The position numbers and the translations under genes were made by a program. Shown here piece after piece: positions 1 to 10,259 of a stretch of DNA of 25,519 nt (position 1 is its first letter; each line of letters opens with the position of its first letter). The notes under the pieces were generated by a model that was not told where the DNA came from, did not search any database, and saw only the letters and a program-made list of their open reading frames with translations. The DNA comes from Rachicladosporium sp. CCFEE 5018 (lineage: Eukaryota > Ascomycota > Dothideomycetes > Cladosporiales > Cladosporiaceae), in NCBI GenBank assembly GCA_002077045.2, contig KZ111140.1, positions 334,509-360,027 on the forward strand. Reading direction: 5' to 3'.

Positions 1-820
1 CTGGCATTCGCGGCGAGCAGCAGATCAACCAGATCCTCAGCACGAAGAAGTATAAGGGCTTGACGCCATTCGGCACAAAGTTGCGCGAGAAGGTGGTCGA
101 TGGAATCGCCCTGCCGAAGCTCCGCCAGCCGCGCAAGCCGATCCTGATCATTGGCATCACGGATGGACAGCCAGCTGGTGAGAACCAGAACGCGCTCATC
201 GAGACTATTCGATACGCTATGGGAGCCACCCAGAATCTCGGACCTGGTGCGATTGCCTTCGAGTTCGCGCAAGTCGGGAACGACGAGAAGGCGACGCAGT
301 ATCTCGCTAAGCTCGACAACGATCCCCAGGTCGGTAGGATGGTCGATTGCACGTCGAGTAAGTTGCGCGCTCTGATTATGCTTTCTTTCGGTTATGCTTT
401 GTTACACCAGACTGACACCACCTAGACTACGAGAACGAGTCCGCCGAGATGTCGCGTGCGCAGCCTCCAGTCGACCTCACCCCCGATCTTTGGATGCTGA
501 AGCTTATTCTCGGTGCCATCGACCCCAGCTACGATACCAAGGACGAGAAGACCAGCATGGCCGGTGGTGCGCCAGGTGGCTACGGCGGTGCGCCACCGCA
601 GCAGTACGGTGCTCCTCAGGGCCAGTACCCGCCTCAACAGCAGGGCTACGGTGCTCCTCCTCAGCAGGGCGGCTATGGACAACAGCCGCCCCAATACGGC
701 GGTCAGCAGCAGCAGCAGCAGCAGGGAGGGCAGTATGGGCGCCCACCACCACCGCAGGGGCAGCAGGGCGGGTACCCCGGTCAGGCGCCGCAGTATGGGG
801 GTGGGCCACCTAGGTACTAG
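1..820 (+). CDS. von Willebrand factor A-domain protein, 3' part (5' end outside window)
   Basis: Two coding segments are visible, 1-357 and 426-820, separated by a 68-nt intron (GTAAGT...CCTAG, phase 1). The reading frame is open from the window edge (codons start at nt 3), so the start lies upstream. The first segment holds the second half of a vWA fold: GLTPFGTKL carries the Thr expected for a metal-ion-dependent adhesion site, and LIIGITDGQPAGE is the strand with the third MIDAS aspartate. FEFAQVGND and LAKLDNDP follow, as in fungal vWA proteins I recognise. After the intron come DLTPDLWMLKLILGAIDPSYD and a tail of about 80 residues rich in Gln, Gly, Pro and Tyr, including a run of seven Gln. 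Such proteins are usually cytosolic and of unknown function. The family is clear; the role is not. The intron is supported by frame continuity and consensus ends. Confidence 0.85.
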
Positions 821-1493
821 CTGTAGCCTAGGAATGATGGCTAGAAAGGTATAAGTGCCTGGCGACCTGGAGCGAGAGACACGTATGACGACCATGGCGA
901 CTGAAAATGTGACGAGATACGAGCTGGGCTTTGGCTGTTGCCGTGGCTCACCTGAGTAAATTTGGGAAGCAACCGGGCCCTTCCAGCAGCAGCCTCCAAT
1001 CTTGACTGACCATCGCTTCCTCATTGCTGCAAGCAAGATCAGTAAGTGGCTCTGTTCGTCACTAGCGATTCTCTTTCCCTTTTTCAACGACTTCATACAC
1101 TGCTCAGTGCTGCTAAGGCAGTCTGCAGCGTCTCGTACAGATGAGATGTCGTGCATGTACGAGTGAGTCTACATGGACGAGAAAGAATCCATGTCGTTCA
1201 TCCGAGGAGAGCAGCATGTTGCACCACATGCATCGGTTGCAGGAGTAATGGCATTTGCGCAGATCAGACCTCGCACTCACTGAACCATAGCATCACATCA
1301 TACGTATTCACAACAGAGAACACAAGCCCATGACTGCCAGTATCACTGGCTATGCTGTCACAAGCTATAAGGACGGCACGGAGTGAAGCATGCGTTGTCT
1401 ATGTTTGCTACAAATAACAGACAGCATCTTGTTGACAGCACTCCCCGATTCCGCACTCCTATCTTGGCATCAAATTAGTCACTCAAAGAGGCC
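821..1493. other. intergenic region without recognised gene
   Basis: About 670 bp between the vWA gene and the AIG2-like gene. The only long open frame is on the minus strand and comes from the Gln-rich repeat of the vWA gene. I see no tRNA, repeat or convincing small gene. It presumably holds the 3' UTR of the first gene and the promoter of the second. Confidence 0.5.
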
Positions 1494-2585
1494 ATGGCCT
1501 CCGGTCATGGGACTTCGTCTTCCGACGGCGACTGCGACAGCATACCGATTGCAGCCGCTGCAGCTCTCAGCATCGGGCATGACAACGCGGCCGACGCCAG
1601 GACCTGCTCCAACACGGTAGCCAAGCGCCGCAGCGAGCTGATCATGCGGGATCAAATCGTCACTCCAGCCAGCGGACCACTACGATCTCTTTCTCCCTGC
1701 TGCTACGACCCCAGAAATCCCGATGTGGACCATCGTGTACACCGGCCTTACTCACAGTCGCTTGCTAAGATTCTCCCCACATCCCAACTTCCTGTCAGTT
1801 CACCTGAACCGGCACCTCACTCTCTACAATCGGCTATCGCCAACCGCTTTTCAGCACACCGTTTCGAAGCCGGAGGTGATCTCGATCCGAACGAAATGCC
1901 ACCAATCTTTCTACACGACGTCCTGATGCTTCCTGGCTCACTCGCGAACATCATTGGCAAAGCTTCACCACAGGACATCATCCATCAACTTACACCAGCT
2001 CGTGTCGATGGTCTCAGGACGTTCGTCCAGCCGGAGACAACACTACCTATCCTCTCGCCGTACATCATTCCAGGACAAAGCGCGCACGGCCTACTTTTCT
2101 TCGGCTCTGGTCGACGTTCACGCAAGCGGATTGAACGACACTACCAGCCCAGCGCTCAGAGGGTGGAGGTTGAGGCAACGTACGAGGTAGTCGTTGCGGG
2201 TCGTGATGAGGGACAAGAGCCGCGCCTAGAGCAACGCACCGTCATGGCTTCAGTCTATGTGTGGTCGTGCTCTCTGTTCCACTTCGCTGCAGAGCCTGAT
2301 GGTAGTCGAGGCTGGACACTGGAGGACTTCCTGGCGGGTACGTACGACGCACAGACTATCTACTATGACTACGAGGATCCGGAGTATTACTTCCACGGCT
2401 TGAGGGAGGAGGGCGCGTTTGAGCTTACTGGACCGGCTGCTGAGATTCCCAAGCGTGTAGAAGTCGAGATGGGCTCAGACCTCGAGGCTGAAGAAGCCGA
2501 AAAAGCAGTGGCGGTGTCAAGGATTGGATGTTTCGTAAGCGTGGAGGACATATGTGACGAGACTGTTGGGGATGGCAAGGGCTGA
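1494..2585 (+). CDS. AIG2/gamma-glutamylcyclotransferase-like fold protein
   Basis: A single-exon frame of 363 aa. Residues from about 137 to the end resemble the fungal AIG2-like (GGCT-fold) family: FLHDVLMLPGSLANIIG near the start of the fold, then a strand ending in LPILSPYIIPGQSAHGLLFF, a section with RVEVEATYEVVV, and SVYVWS followed by an aromatic-acidic helix, WTLEDFLAG. In this family the first strand normally carries a Y-G-[TS]-L loop that binds the substrate; here it reads H-D-V-L, so cyclotransferase activity is doubtful. The first 130 residues are low in recognisable structure (Ser, Ala, Pro-rich) and look disordered. The first in-frame ATG was taken as start; a start at Met134 (MPPIFLHDVLM) is possible. 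The C-terminus is acidic. Family assignment is by motif reading only. Confidence 0.6.
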   Translation: MASGHGTSSSDGDCDSIPIAAAAALSIGHDNAADARTCSNTVAKRRSELIMRDQIVTPASGPLRSLSPCCYDPRNPDVDHRVHRPYSQSLAKILPTSQLPVSSPEPAPHSLQSAIANRFSAHRFEAGGDLDPNEMPPIFLHDVLMLPGSLANIIGKASPQDIIHQLTPARVDGLRTFVQPETTLPILSPYIIPGQSAHGLLFFGSGRRSRKRIERHYQPSAQRVEVEATYEVVVAGRDEGQEPRLEQRTVMASVYVWSCSLFHFAAEPDGSRGWTLEDFLAGTYDAQTIYYDYEDPEYYFHGLREEGAFELTGPAAEIPKRVEVEMGSDLEAEEAEKAVAVSRIGCFVSVEDICDETVGDGKG

Positions 2586-2814
2586 GATCGGTTATGAGTA
2601 ACTTGTTGGATATTGAAATGGTGATCTTGAACCTTTCGACCGATTTCCTTGCACTGACGCAAACATCTGCTCTGATTGCTTGACCGTCCGTGTCGAAATT
2701 AGTAGCACTGACGGCGCACGTCCTAAGCACATCATGGAGGCGCGCCTCGCCGATGTTTTGACGTCCAGCTCACGGTGACCTAGACATAGGTCTACAGCCT
2801 GCGAGTACATCATT

Positions 2815-4333
2815 TCAGAGCTTCACGCCGCTTGTCTGCCCTTTCCACGCCTTGGTCGCCCATTCTTCGAGATCCTGGAACAGCTCTGCAGGTTTCTCCA
2901 TCGCCTAGTGTACGGTCAGCAACGTCTGCAGTGAATCCTTAATTTTACGTACCGCGAAGTGGCCTCCACTGTCATGCTGGCTGTAGTGCACCAAGTTACC
3001 TAGCGTAGCCGCCCAGCTACCAGGGACAGGGAAGATATCCTTCGGGAAGAACGAGTAGCCGAGAGGCTTGTCGGTAAAAGCGCTCTTTGCCGGGGTCTTG
3101 TTAGGCATGAACTACGTTGGACATGTCAGAATCTGCACAGTACTCTCGTGTATCGATCCGATCTCACTGAGGTGACTTGGCCTTGACGGGGACGTCCTTC
3201 GCTTCCATTGGTTTCCTACGAGAAGTCAGCATAGCACACGATCAAGTCCATGCTCCTGGTTCAATGAGCTTACACCACGGTATGGGTAGATGCATCGAGG
3301 GAATGTATCTGTTAAATAGTAGAGGGTCACGCTCTCGAGTATACGGTCCAATGGCGGATCTTCGTCTGTCCACTGGAGAATGTTAGCTCTATCATGCGGA
3401 TTGATCGATGCTCCCGATCATTACTTCAAGGAACTTCTCTCCTATCCTGCAAGTACAGTCAGCGGTGATCCATACCCTCCGATGGGCACTCATCACTCAC
3501 CAACTCAGCATTGCAATGGGACTTGCACTCAGCGCCAGGCCAATCGTAGCAGTCCGCGATCCATGCTCGAACGCATACGCAGATCCCGTACTCATGAAAT
3601 CATTCACCCGAGGTAAAGCTTCCTTCTCCAGAGCGCTCACCTCCAGCTCCGCGTGGTTCTCCGGCGGAGGCATGCTGATCATGTTGAGATGAAATCCCAC
3701 GCACGCATCAGATCTCGAGGCCTGTGTACGGCTGACTCTAGATCCGAGATCGCCTCCCTGCGCAAGGTACGCAGCGAAGCCGAGACCGCGCATCAACTTG
3801 TCTAGGCACATGGAAGCTTGGACCATGCCGTAGTCCTGGTCAAGAGGAGGACCGGAGCTGTAAGCGTAGCCTGGTAGTGACGGGACAACGATGTGATACG
3901 GTAAGGTCTCTGGCGTGTACTTCCTCTTCACCAGATCGAGCATGTCAAGGAACTCTAGAACACTGCCTGGCCAGCCGTGGTAGAAGGCGATCGGGATTGC
4001 GCCTTTCTTCTGTGAGTACAGCGCAATGAAGTGAACGTCGATAGTAATTCCGCCATCGTCTGTAATTGGCACAGTGAAGTTCGGATATGAGTCGATGCGA
4101 TCTTCATGCTTCCTCCAATCGAATGTGGTGGACCAAACTTCCTTGGCGTTCGCGAGCCATTCGCGCTTCATTCCATACCGGCGTCCAGCGCCAGTGTTCT
4201 CGAATGACGCCGTGCCAATGGGAGAGAGCTTCACGAGATCTTTGAGGAGTTGCAGTTTCTCCTCGGAAGCATGAGCTTTGAATGGTCTGGGGGAGATGGT
4301 GGCGCCTGAAGGAGCGATAGAGTAGTCCGCCAT
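2815..4333 (-). CDS. epoxide hydrolase, EHN/alpha-beta hydrolase family, six exons
   Basis: Exons (minus strand): 4333-3501, 3446-3425, 3372-3274, 3215-3168, 3111-2953 and 2904-2815. The five introns are 48-58 nt with GT...AG ends. The spliced length is 1251 nt, or 416 aa, usual for the microsomal-type epoxide hydrolase family. The N-terminal EHN region (about residues 15-115) includes FDWRKHEDRIDSYPNF. It is followed by the oxyanion-hole motif HGWPGS (119-124) and the nucleophile elbow GGDLGS, with Asp195 as predicted nucleophile. The cap region contains YLTDTFPR and YPYRG, and the C-terminal catalytic His385 lies in GGHFA. The enzyme should open epoxides to diols, acting in detoxification or secondary metabolism; the substrate is not predictable. 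Exon 4 (ETNGSEGRPRQGQVTS) is the least certain segment; its boundaries were chosen because both neighbours then join in frame with consensus sites. Confidence 0.85.
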
Positions 4334-5104
4334 AGTCAGTCAAAGCAAAGGGCACCGCTGAGAGATCGCTACTAATATATGGTATGGAAATGCACTCGAC
4401 CTACCGTGCAAGTGGTAGGAAAGCCCCTCCTGTCTTATACCCGCGTCTGGATCTGTCTGTCGTGATGGCTTTACCTTTCTCGCCCCACTCCATCGAGCAT
4501 CCGCGGCATAGCTTGCAGTTGATGATGTAGCTTACCAAGTCAAATGATGATCTTTGCTACTTCTATCTACCGCAGTGGCATCGTTATCCAGTGCTTAGGT
4601 GATGGATGTCAATCTTTAGACGGTGTCGTCGAAGGGCGGTGTCAGCGCGGAGTTCAGCCAAGAATGCAGTTCGAACGCCGAGCTATGGCAATCTCACCGG
4701 ATGGCTTCATGACCTGAGGTCTTTGCTATACATGTTGAAAGTGAAGACTAAGTCTTATCATCCTGGTCTAGTTGGCCGTTCACCAAGGACATCTACCACT
4801 ATCAGACGGCCCCCGAAACGCTCACTTACGACGACCGCCGCTTGAGGAACAATCCTGCTTCATCTTGCAGTCCTGTCACCATGCGCACACATGGTCTAGA
4901 GCCGCCCGACGCATTGAACTGGTACTGCAACTTGTACACCATCTCAAGAGTCAGCTTCCACCTAAACAGCACTTCGATTCAGAGTCGTGGTTACTTCTAT
5001 CGCAGCCGTCGTGCCATAGACAAACCAGTCACTGCCACCGATGGTTGCCGCAAAAGTCAACGCAGCTTACTGACGCTCGAGATCCTCCGCCCAAGCTGCT
5101 CGAC
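4334..5104. other. intergenic: epoxide hydrolase promoter and GH16 3' flank
   Basis: About 770 bp upstream of the minus-strand epoxide hydrolase and downstream of the minus-strand GH16 gene. On the minus strand a TATATTAG stretch near 4372-4379 lies about 40 bp before the ATG and could be core promoter or transcript leader. A single CCCCT pentamer (STRE-like) is at 4434-4438. Plus-strand frames at 4606-5300 overlap each other, have no recognisable motif and partly run antisense to GH16, so I do not call them. Confidence 0.4.
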
Positions 5105-6196
5105 TCAGGTGATGCTCAACATCAAGCCGACGACCAGCCAGGCGAACCGGGGAAGCATAGTTAGCCCATTCTGTGGAACGCCACTGACATGCGTTGGACT
5201 TGTCGCGTCTTTCGAACTATTTGCTTGCGACGGCGGCGGGTTGAGGAAGAATGTTGGTTTTCCATCCAGAGCAGGCGGTCCCGATTGCTCTGGGATCTGA
5301 CAGACAGTCGGCGCGCTATCACACTTCGGTATCTCCTTGCTACCGGTGACGTTGAAGTACGCCTTCACATAGCTGACCGTCAAGACCGCGTCCTCAGCGG
5401 GCGGTCCCATACTCCACCCTACGTTCCCATTACTCCAATGCGATAGCAACAAATGCCCAGGCGCATCCGGCACATTCTCAGTATATGTACTGATCTTCAC
5501 ACCATCGAGGTAGAAGTTCACGCGGTCTGGCAGCCAGTCGTAGCGGTACTCGTGATACTCGTCTGACAGCGCCAAACCGGCGTTGTACTTCTGATAAGTT
5601 GATGTGCCAGCTGCATCGAAGCCATGCGCTGCAGCTGCGCCGGATTGCAAGATCGTGTTTACTATGGAAGCGTTCTTCGAGAGGTACTCGACATCGATCT
5701 CTTGCGTGTCGTTGCGATACCAGAAGAAAGCCGAACACGTTCCGTTGACGCCAGTGACTTTCATCCAGACCCTGAAAGTGCCGTAGAGGATGTCTGTGCG
5801 GTTCGTGGCTAGCTCTGCGCCAGTCACTATGCCATCCACGAGATCTTTGCGAACAACAAGCTGCAAACCGGGATCACCGCCTCGGGCACCTGGGCCACTC
5901 CATGTCCCATCAGGCAGCGGGTTCGGGACGATGTTCTCTAGTAGGTTCGACCTGCCATAAGCTCCACGTGACTGTGCCGCCGTCTGATTCCAGATCTGCG
6001 GCTGCCATGGGGTCCCCTCAATCCCGGAGTAGGCGACCGAGGAGATGTGTAGGAAGTCGGTCTCAATCGAGTGGGTGAAGAAGGTCGCAGTGGAATTGGA
6101 GGTCTGAAGGGAGAACCCGCATTCGCATACTGCGTAGGCGTGCGTGATCAGAGTAAGTACGAGGTTAAAGACAGAGACAGCCTTGCGAGCCGTCAT
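5105..6196 (-). CDS. secreted GH16 family glycoside hydrolase, probable GPI anchor
   Basis: A single-exon frame of 363 aa. A signal peptide is visible at residues 1-22 (hydrophobic NLVLTLI, cleavage probably after AYA). The GH16 catalytic signature E-x-D-x-E is present as QEIDVEYL: Glu166 the predicted nucleophile, Asp168 the helper and Glu170 the acid/base. Family features around it are LYGTFRVWMKV and SAFFWY before it, then YHEYRYDWLPDRVNFYLDG and HWSNGNVGWSMGPP after it. Several N-glycosylation sequons occur (NST, NQT, NRT, NGT, NDT, NAS). After the domain there is a Pro/Ser-rich linker and a hydrophobic C-terminal tail, LPRFAWLVVGLMLSIT, typical of a GPI-attachment signal. It probably acts at the cell wall or plasma membrane on beta-glucan or a related polymer; hydrolase versus transglycosylase cannot be told here. 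The ATG at 6196 is the first of the frame and gives a good signal peptide. Confidence 0.88.
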   Translation of the reverse strand: MTARKAVSVFNLVLTLITHAYAVCECGFSLQTSNSTATFFTHSIETDFLHISSVAYSGIEGTPWQPQIWNQTAAQSRGAYGRSNLLENIVPNPLPDGTWSGPGARGGDPGLQLVVRKDLVDGIVTGAELATNRTDILYGTFRVWMKVTGVNGTCSAFFWYRNDTQEIDVEYLSKNASIVNTILQSGAAAAHGFDAAGTSTYQKYNAGLALSDEYHEYRYDWLPDRVNFYLDGVKISTYTENVPDAPGHLLLSHWSNGNVGWSMGPPAEDAVLTVSYVKAYFNVTGSKEIPKCDSAPTVCQIPEQSGPPALDGKPTFFLNPPPSQANSSKDATSPTHVSGVPQNGLTMLPRFAWLVVGLMLSIT

Positions 6197-6588
6197 ACTT
6201 GCGCCAGAAAACTGAACGAATTGGCTGTTGTGCTGCTTTCGGGTGTAATCGTGAACTTGACGCCTGCCGAGTTGTTGTCGATCGGAGCTGGTATCGCCAA
6301 AATATCAAGCGCGATATTCACTGACCATGCACCAGGGTCCCTGCAGCCATCCGCCGTTGTACAACGCGAGATTAAAGGTGACGACAACGACTGACGTCGA
6401 ACGCCACACATGCTGTACCAAGGAGTCGGGTGTGACACGTCCACGATTGTCACTTTGGACTGGAAGGTGCGGCTCACTGATCCGTGAAGCACCTCAGTCT
6501 TCAAGAGATTAGCAAAATGCTTGCGCAGAGCTACAGATAGCAATATATCGTGAGCCTCTTTCGTGGTAGCTTTCACCTCATGCGCCAT
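6193..6588 (-). other. uncharacterised ORF of 131 codons, doubtful
   Basis: An ATG-started frame lying between the GH16 start and the RasGEF 3' end, overlapping the GH16 ATG by 4 nt. I recognise no family, signal peptide or membrane segment. Composition is not extreme, so a small gene or a decayed gene cannot be excluded, but the region may simply be the GH16 promoter. The 4-nt overlap with a nuclear eukaryotic gene argues against a separate coding gene here. Confidence 0.15.
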
Positions 6589-6690
6589 TCGCTCGTAACG
6601 TCATTCATCATGCACTTCCGTGCCCAGCCAGATGCCAACAGATCCGTATGTATGTCCACCTCACGACGCCATGGCGCCTTACGTGTGCTC

Positions 6691-9600
6691 TCACAAGAAG
6701 CCAGACTCCGACAGTAATCTGCAAACCCGGTCAGCGTCTCACTCAGCAGCTATGTCTTAATCGAATACACTCACCTCGCAATCTTCTCGTCCTCCCTCTC
6801 CCTCGGCTCAACCTGTAAACTCCGCTCATACATCTCATGCACATCCCCCGCCGTCTGCATATTATGCAAAATATACTCCTGCAGCTCCGGCACAGCCTGC
6901 AACCCATAAGGCACATTCTGATACTGCTGGATATCCCTAATGACCTCCGCAGTCTTCGCCCGCTTCGCAAAATTGATAAACTGACTCTTCTTAATAATAC
7001 TCGGAATGCCGTCTTCAATGAACGTCAAATCAGTGAGATAGATGCCGAAGAACGGGATACAGGGGGGAACGGCTTTTTGCAGCGCTTCGCGGTACTCGAG
7101 GAAGTTCTTCGTGGAGCCCATGAGTTTGCGCATGGATTCGAGGACTTGGGTTGTGCGGGCGTTGACTTGCTGCCATGTGCGGTTTAGGCGGTGGATGGGC
7201 GCGGAGCCGAGCGCGGAGATGATGGAGGTGAGGCAGGAGAAGTTGCTCAGAAAGCGGCATTTGTCGGCTATGGCGACGAAGTGCTTGATCACTACTACGC
7301 GGCGTTTGACGTCTGCTTGCGTGAGGATCATTTGCGCAACCCAGTTTGTGAGTTGGTTGGAGTGGAGGATGAGAGCTTTGACATTCGCGGCTGGGTCGAG
7401 GGTAGGGTCGCCGACTTTCTTGTGCCAGGTTTTGTTGAGGCATTCGGTGGGTTTTATCTTGCCGTAGAGGCGAGATTCGATGATTGTGAGTTGGCGGGCG
7501 AATTCGAGGGCGTCGATGTCGAGGAATTTGAGCTTCTTCATGTTCTTTGGGACGATCGGGGGAGGTGCTTGAGAGTTCATTGTGAGGATTAGCTTCTTGC
7601 TGGAAGCATCTTGGCCGCGCATTCGCTGCTCGATAGCTGTCATTAGTGGACCAGCTCCTGGCGTGCTTGTGGACTGTACAGTGTCTTTCGCGAAGTTGTA
7701 CACCCGCTGCATGAGCTGCTGGCTAGCCTCGTCGCTGAGCTCCATCCAGTAGGTGTCGAACCACGACTTGAGGATGTTGACCACTCGAAATCGGATGGGT
7801 TTCTGCTTCTTGTCAACCCAAGTTTGCAAATCCGGACCTGCTAGGCCAGGTGGTGGCTGTAGAGTCCATCGCTTGACTAGCATGTCGAATAGCTCGGGAG
7901 CTGTAGTGAACGAACGATAGGTCAGCAGGAACGTGTTGTTGAAATGCGAGTCCAGCCGATCATGCCGCGTCAATTGCTCAACGAGAGCAGTCAAAGTACC
8001 TCCTCGAAGCTGTGGAACATCAGTCTTGGTATCGTACGCTATCTCGCCCTCGTGGTCCAGCTGCAGATATTCAGGAACTTCCTCCGCATCTCGCGGCGTA
8101 GTAGGCACTTCGCCGAAGAATCGCTTGACCTTTGAGTTCTCGACGTTGCGCTGCATGTCTGCCGCTGGATTGGCGCCATCCGGATACGATTTCGACTGCC
8201 CGATATCTGCCAGCATCTGCGGTCGCAGACTGCTTGAGCCATTGCGGATGTGTGATTCGTAAGCTGCGCCTCCATCGGTCAAGCGATGTGGATCTCGCTC
8301 AATACCATGCTCGGAAATCATCAATTCCGACAGTAGCTGCAATGAGAACAGGATCTGAGAGGCTGCTGTATCGAGCTCTCGCCCGATAGATCTCACTCTG
8401 CTGAGGCGCTCTTCAAGCGAGCTGCCTCGCACTTCCGCCCACTCGTCTGCAAGCGGACTCGCCACTGCTTGACAAGCCATTACTAGATCCGACGCAGAAT
8501 CATACAGCTTCTGCTTTTGCTCGGCAAAGTCATTGATCTGCGGATTCGTGAAGTCCGATCCCAAGGGTGCCAGGTTGATTGACTCCACTGTAGACAGGTA
8601 CGGCCGGCACACTTCGATCACTTGACTACCTTGCCGACAGATATTGTCGCCAATCTTGCGATGCTTCTGAGGCGTGATAAGCTTCTCCCGCAAGATCAGA
8701 TGCTCGTCCAGCCTCCGGATACTCGTCACGACAAGCCTTTTCAAATCTTCCATCCGTTCCAGTAAAGCCTCATCCAGCTGCGCCGTAGGCTCCGTAACAG
8801 CATCCGGCTCATCATCCATGAAAGACATAGAAGCCATCGGATCCTTCGCCAACAACCCATTGCTCTGCCAGTTTGCCGCATTTCTATTTCCAGACACGAA
8901 CCCCGGCGTCAAGCGGGGGATGTCTTCCCCACGCTGCTGCCGTGCCACTTCCACAAACCCATACACGCCGTGTAGCACACCGTCGGCTTCCTGCAGACAC
9001 TTGGCTTGCGAGTCTGGTGCTGGCCAGTCCGCGGCGGCGATGTGGGAGGACAGGACTAGCTTGGAGAAACGCGACATCATCTCGCGGAAGTGCGGGTAGA
9101 GGGCTTTATTGGTCGAGATGATGGAAGGGTTGCCGGAATGGTTGTCGGTTGTGCCGGATCCGGCGGCGAGCAGCAGACGCAGGTGGTCCGAGATGTCCTC
9201 GGCTCGGCGGACGTACTCTGAGCGCTCGCGGTTGTTGATGACTTCTCGGTAGCGCTGGATGGCTCGGCGCATGTCTTCCATCATGGCATTCCAAGTGAGT
9301 GGTACTGCATGCGCGTCGTCGAAAAAGCGCCGGGGTGGCAATGAAGTCGTGGACAACGCGGCAGGTGCGTTGGCAAAGGAAGTCATCGTCGTACCGATCG
9401 GCGGGATGCCCTGTTGGATCGCGGAGAAAGATGGGTTGTTCATGTTGGCCAGGTTCGAGTGCGATCGATTCGTTGATACTGCATTGAGTGAGTCCATTGA
9501 CGTGGCCGGTGACATGCCATCTGATAAGTACGACCGACGACGACGATGCTAGAATGAAATCGCGTTAGTCCCGTTTCTAAGACATGAGAGGATAATCAGT

Positions 9601-10259
9601 AGAGATCGACTCACGCTCGAATGCTTCGATCCATTAGTATACGAAGTCTCCTCAGTCTCCGAAGCCGAAGCATAATCCGTCTCATCATCACGCTCATACC
9701 CCGGCGCCATGATATCAGCAGGCGGCCTTGTCTGATCCGGAATGTAGATATTCGTCCGATCCAGCGGCCCAGACTCGTTGCTCGAAGTAGGCGCCTCGAG
9801 AGGCAACTCCATTCTACTATCCCCCGTCAAAGTGTTGAAGTAGAATAACCTCCCATCGGGCGTAGCCTGCGGTATCCAGAACGCCGCCTCTTCCTGCGTA
9901 CTATTAGGCAGCGCATCGTGCTCCGCCAGACTGCCGTTCACAGCTCCCCTGCCAAAGCTAGCATCCAATCCCATCTCATGCTCGCCAAACTCATCTTCTG
10001 ACTCCTCCGCCTCGGACTCTTGCCCTCGAAGTCCGCTGCCATCGTCGAAAGACGACACGACTGCGCAGTAATTGCTCGGAAACCAGCCTCGTACGCCATT
10101 GATCACTCCGTCCCACCATCCGCTCTCGAGCTGTGTTATGACTTGTATAATGTCGCCTTGACGGAAGCTCAGACTCGTCCGGTCGTCTGCATCGTAGTCG
10201 TAGAGTGCGCGGACGTAGAGCTGGCCAGCTGGCGACACAGTACTGGCGAGGCCGTTCAT
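6691..10259 (-). CDS. cdc25: Ras guanine-nucleotide exchange factor, Cdc25 type (SH3, WW-like, REM, RasGEF)
   Basis: Exons (minus strand): 10259-9615, 9548-6775 and 6718-6691; introns 66 nt (phase 0) and 56 nt (phase 2). Spliced length is 1148 aa, close to fungal Cdc25 homologs. SH3 domain at residues 15-68 (ALYDYDADD, GWWDG, GWFPSNY). A WW-like segment at about 122-156 has the first Trp (AAFWIPQATPDGRLFYFN) but no second Trp. The RasGEF N-terminal (REM) motif begins near residue 700, with HFNNTFLLTYRSF. The catalytic RasGEF domain is at about 885-1125, with the signature GIYLTDLTFIEDG. The last exon adds only RLLSESGFL, the ending I recognise from fungal homologs, which supports the small terminal exon. 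Predicted role: loading Ras with GTP at the membrane, upstream of cAMP/PKA signalling. Start: the ATG at 10259 is the first in frame; the frame extends upstream only through non-ATG codons. A further 5' exon cannot be excluded. Confidence 0.92.

Noticed and set aside
422..1156. Long minus-strand frame with a Leu-rich run
   Set aside because: It is antisense to the Gln/Pro repeat of the vWA protein; the Leu and Arg runs are a by-product of CAG/GGC repeats, and no family is recognisable.
4606..5300. Overlapping plus-strand frames next to the GH16 gene
   Set aside because: They overlap one another, carry no motif and run partly antisense to GH16.
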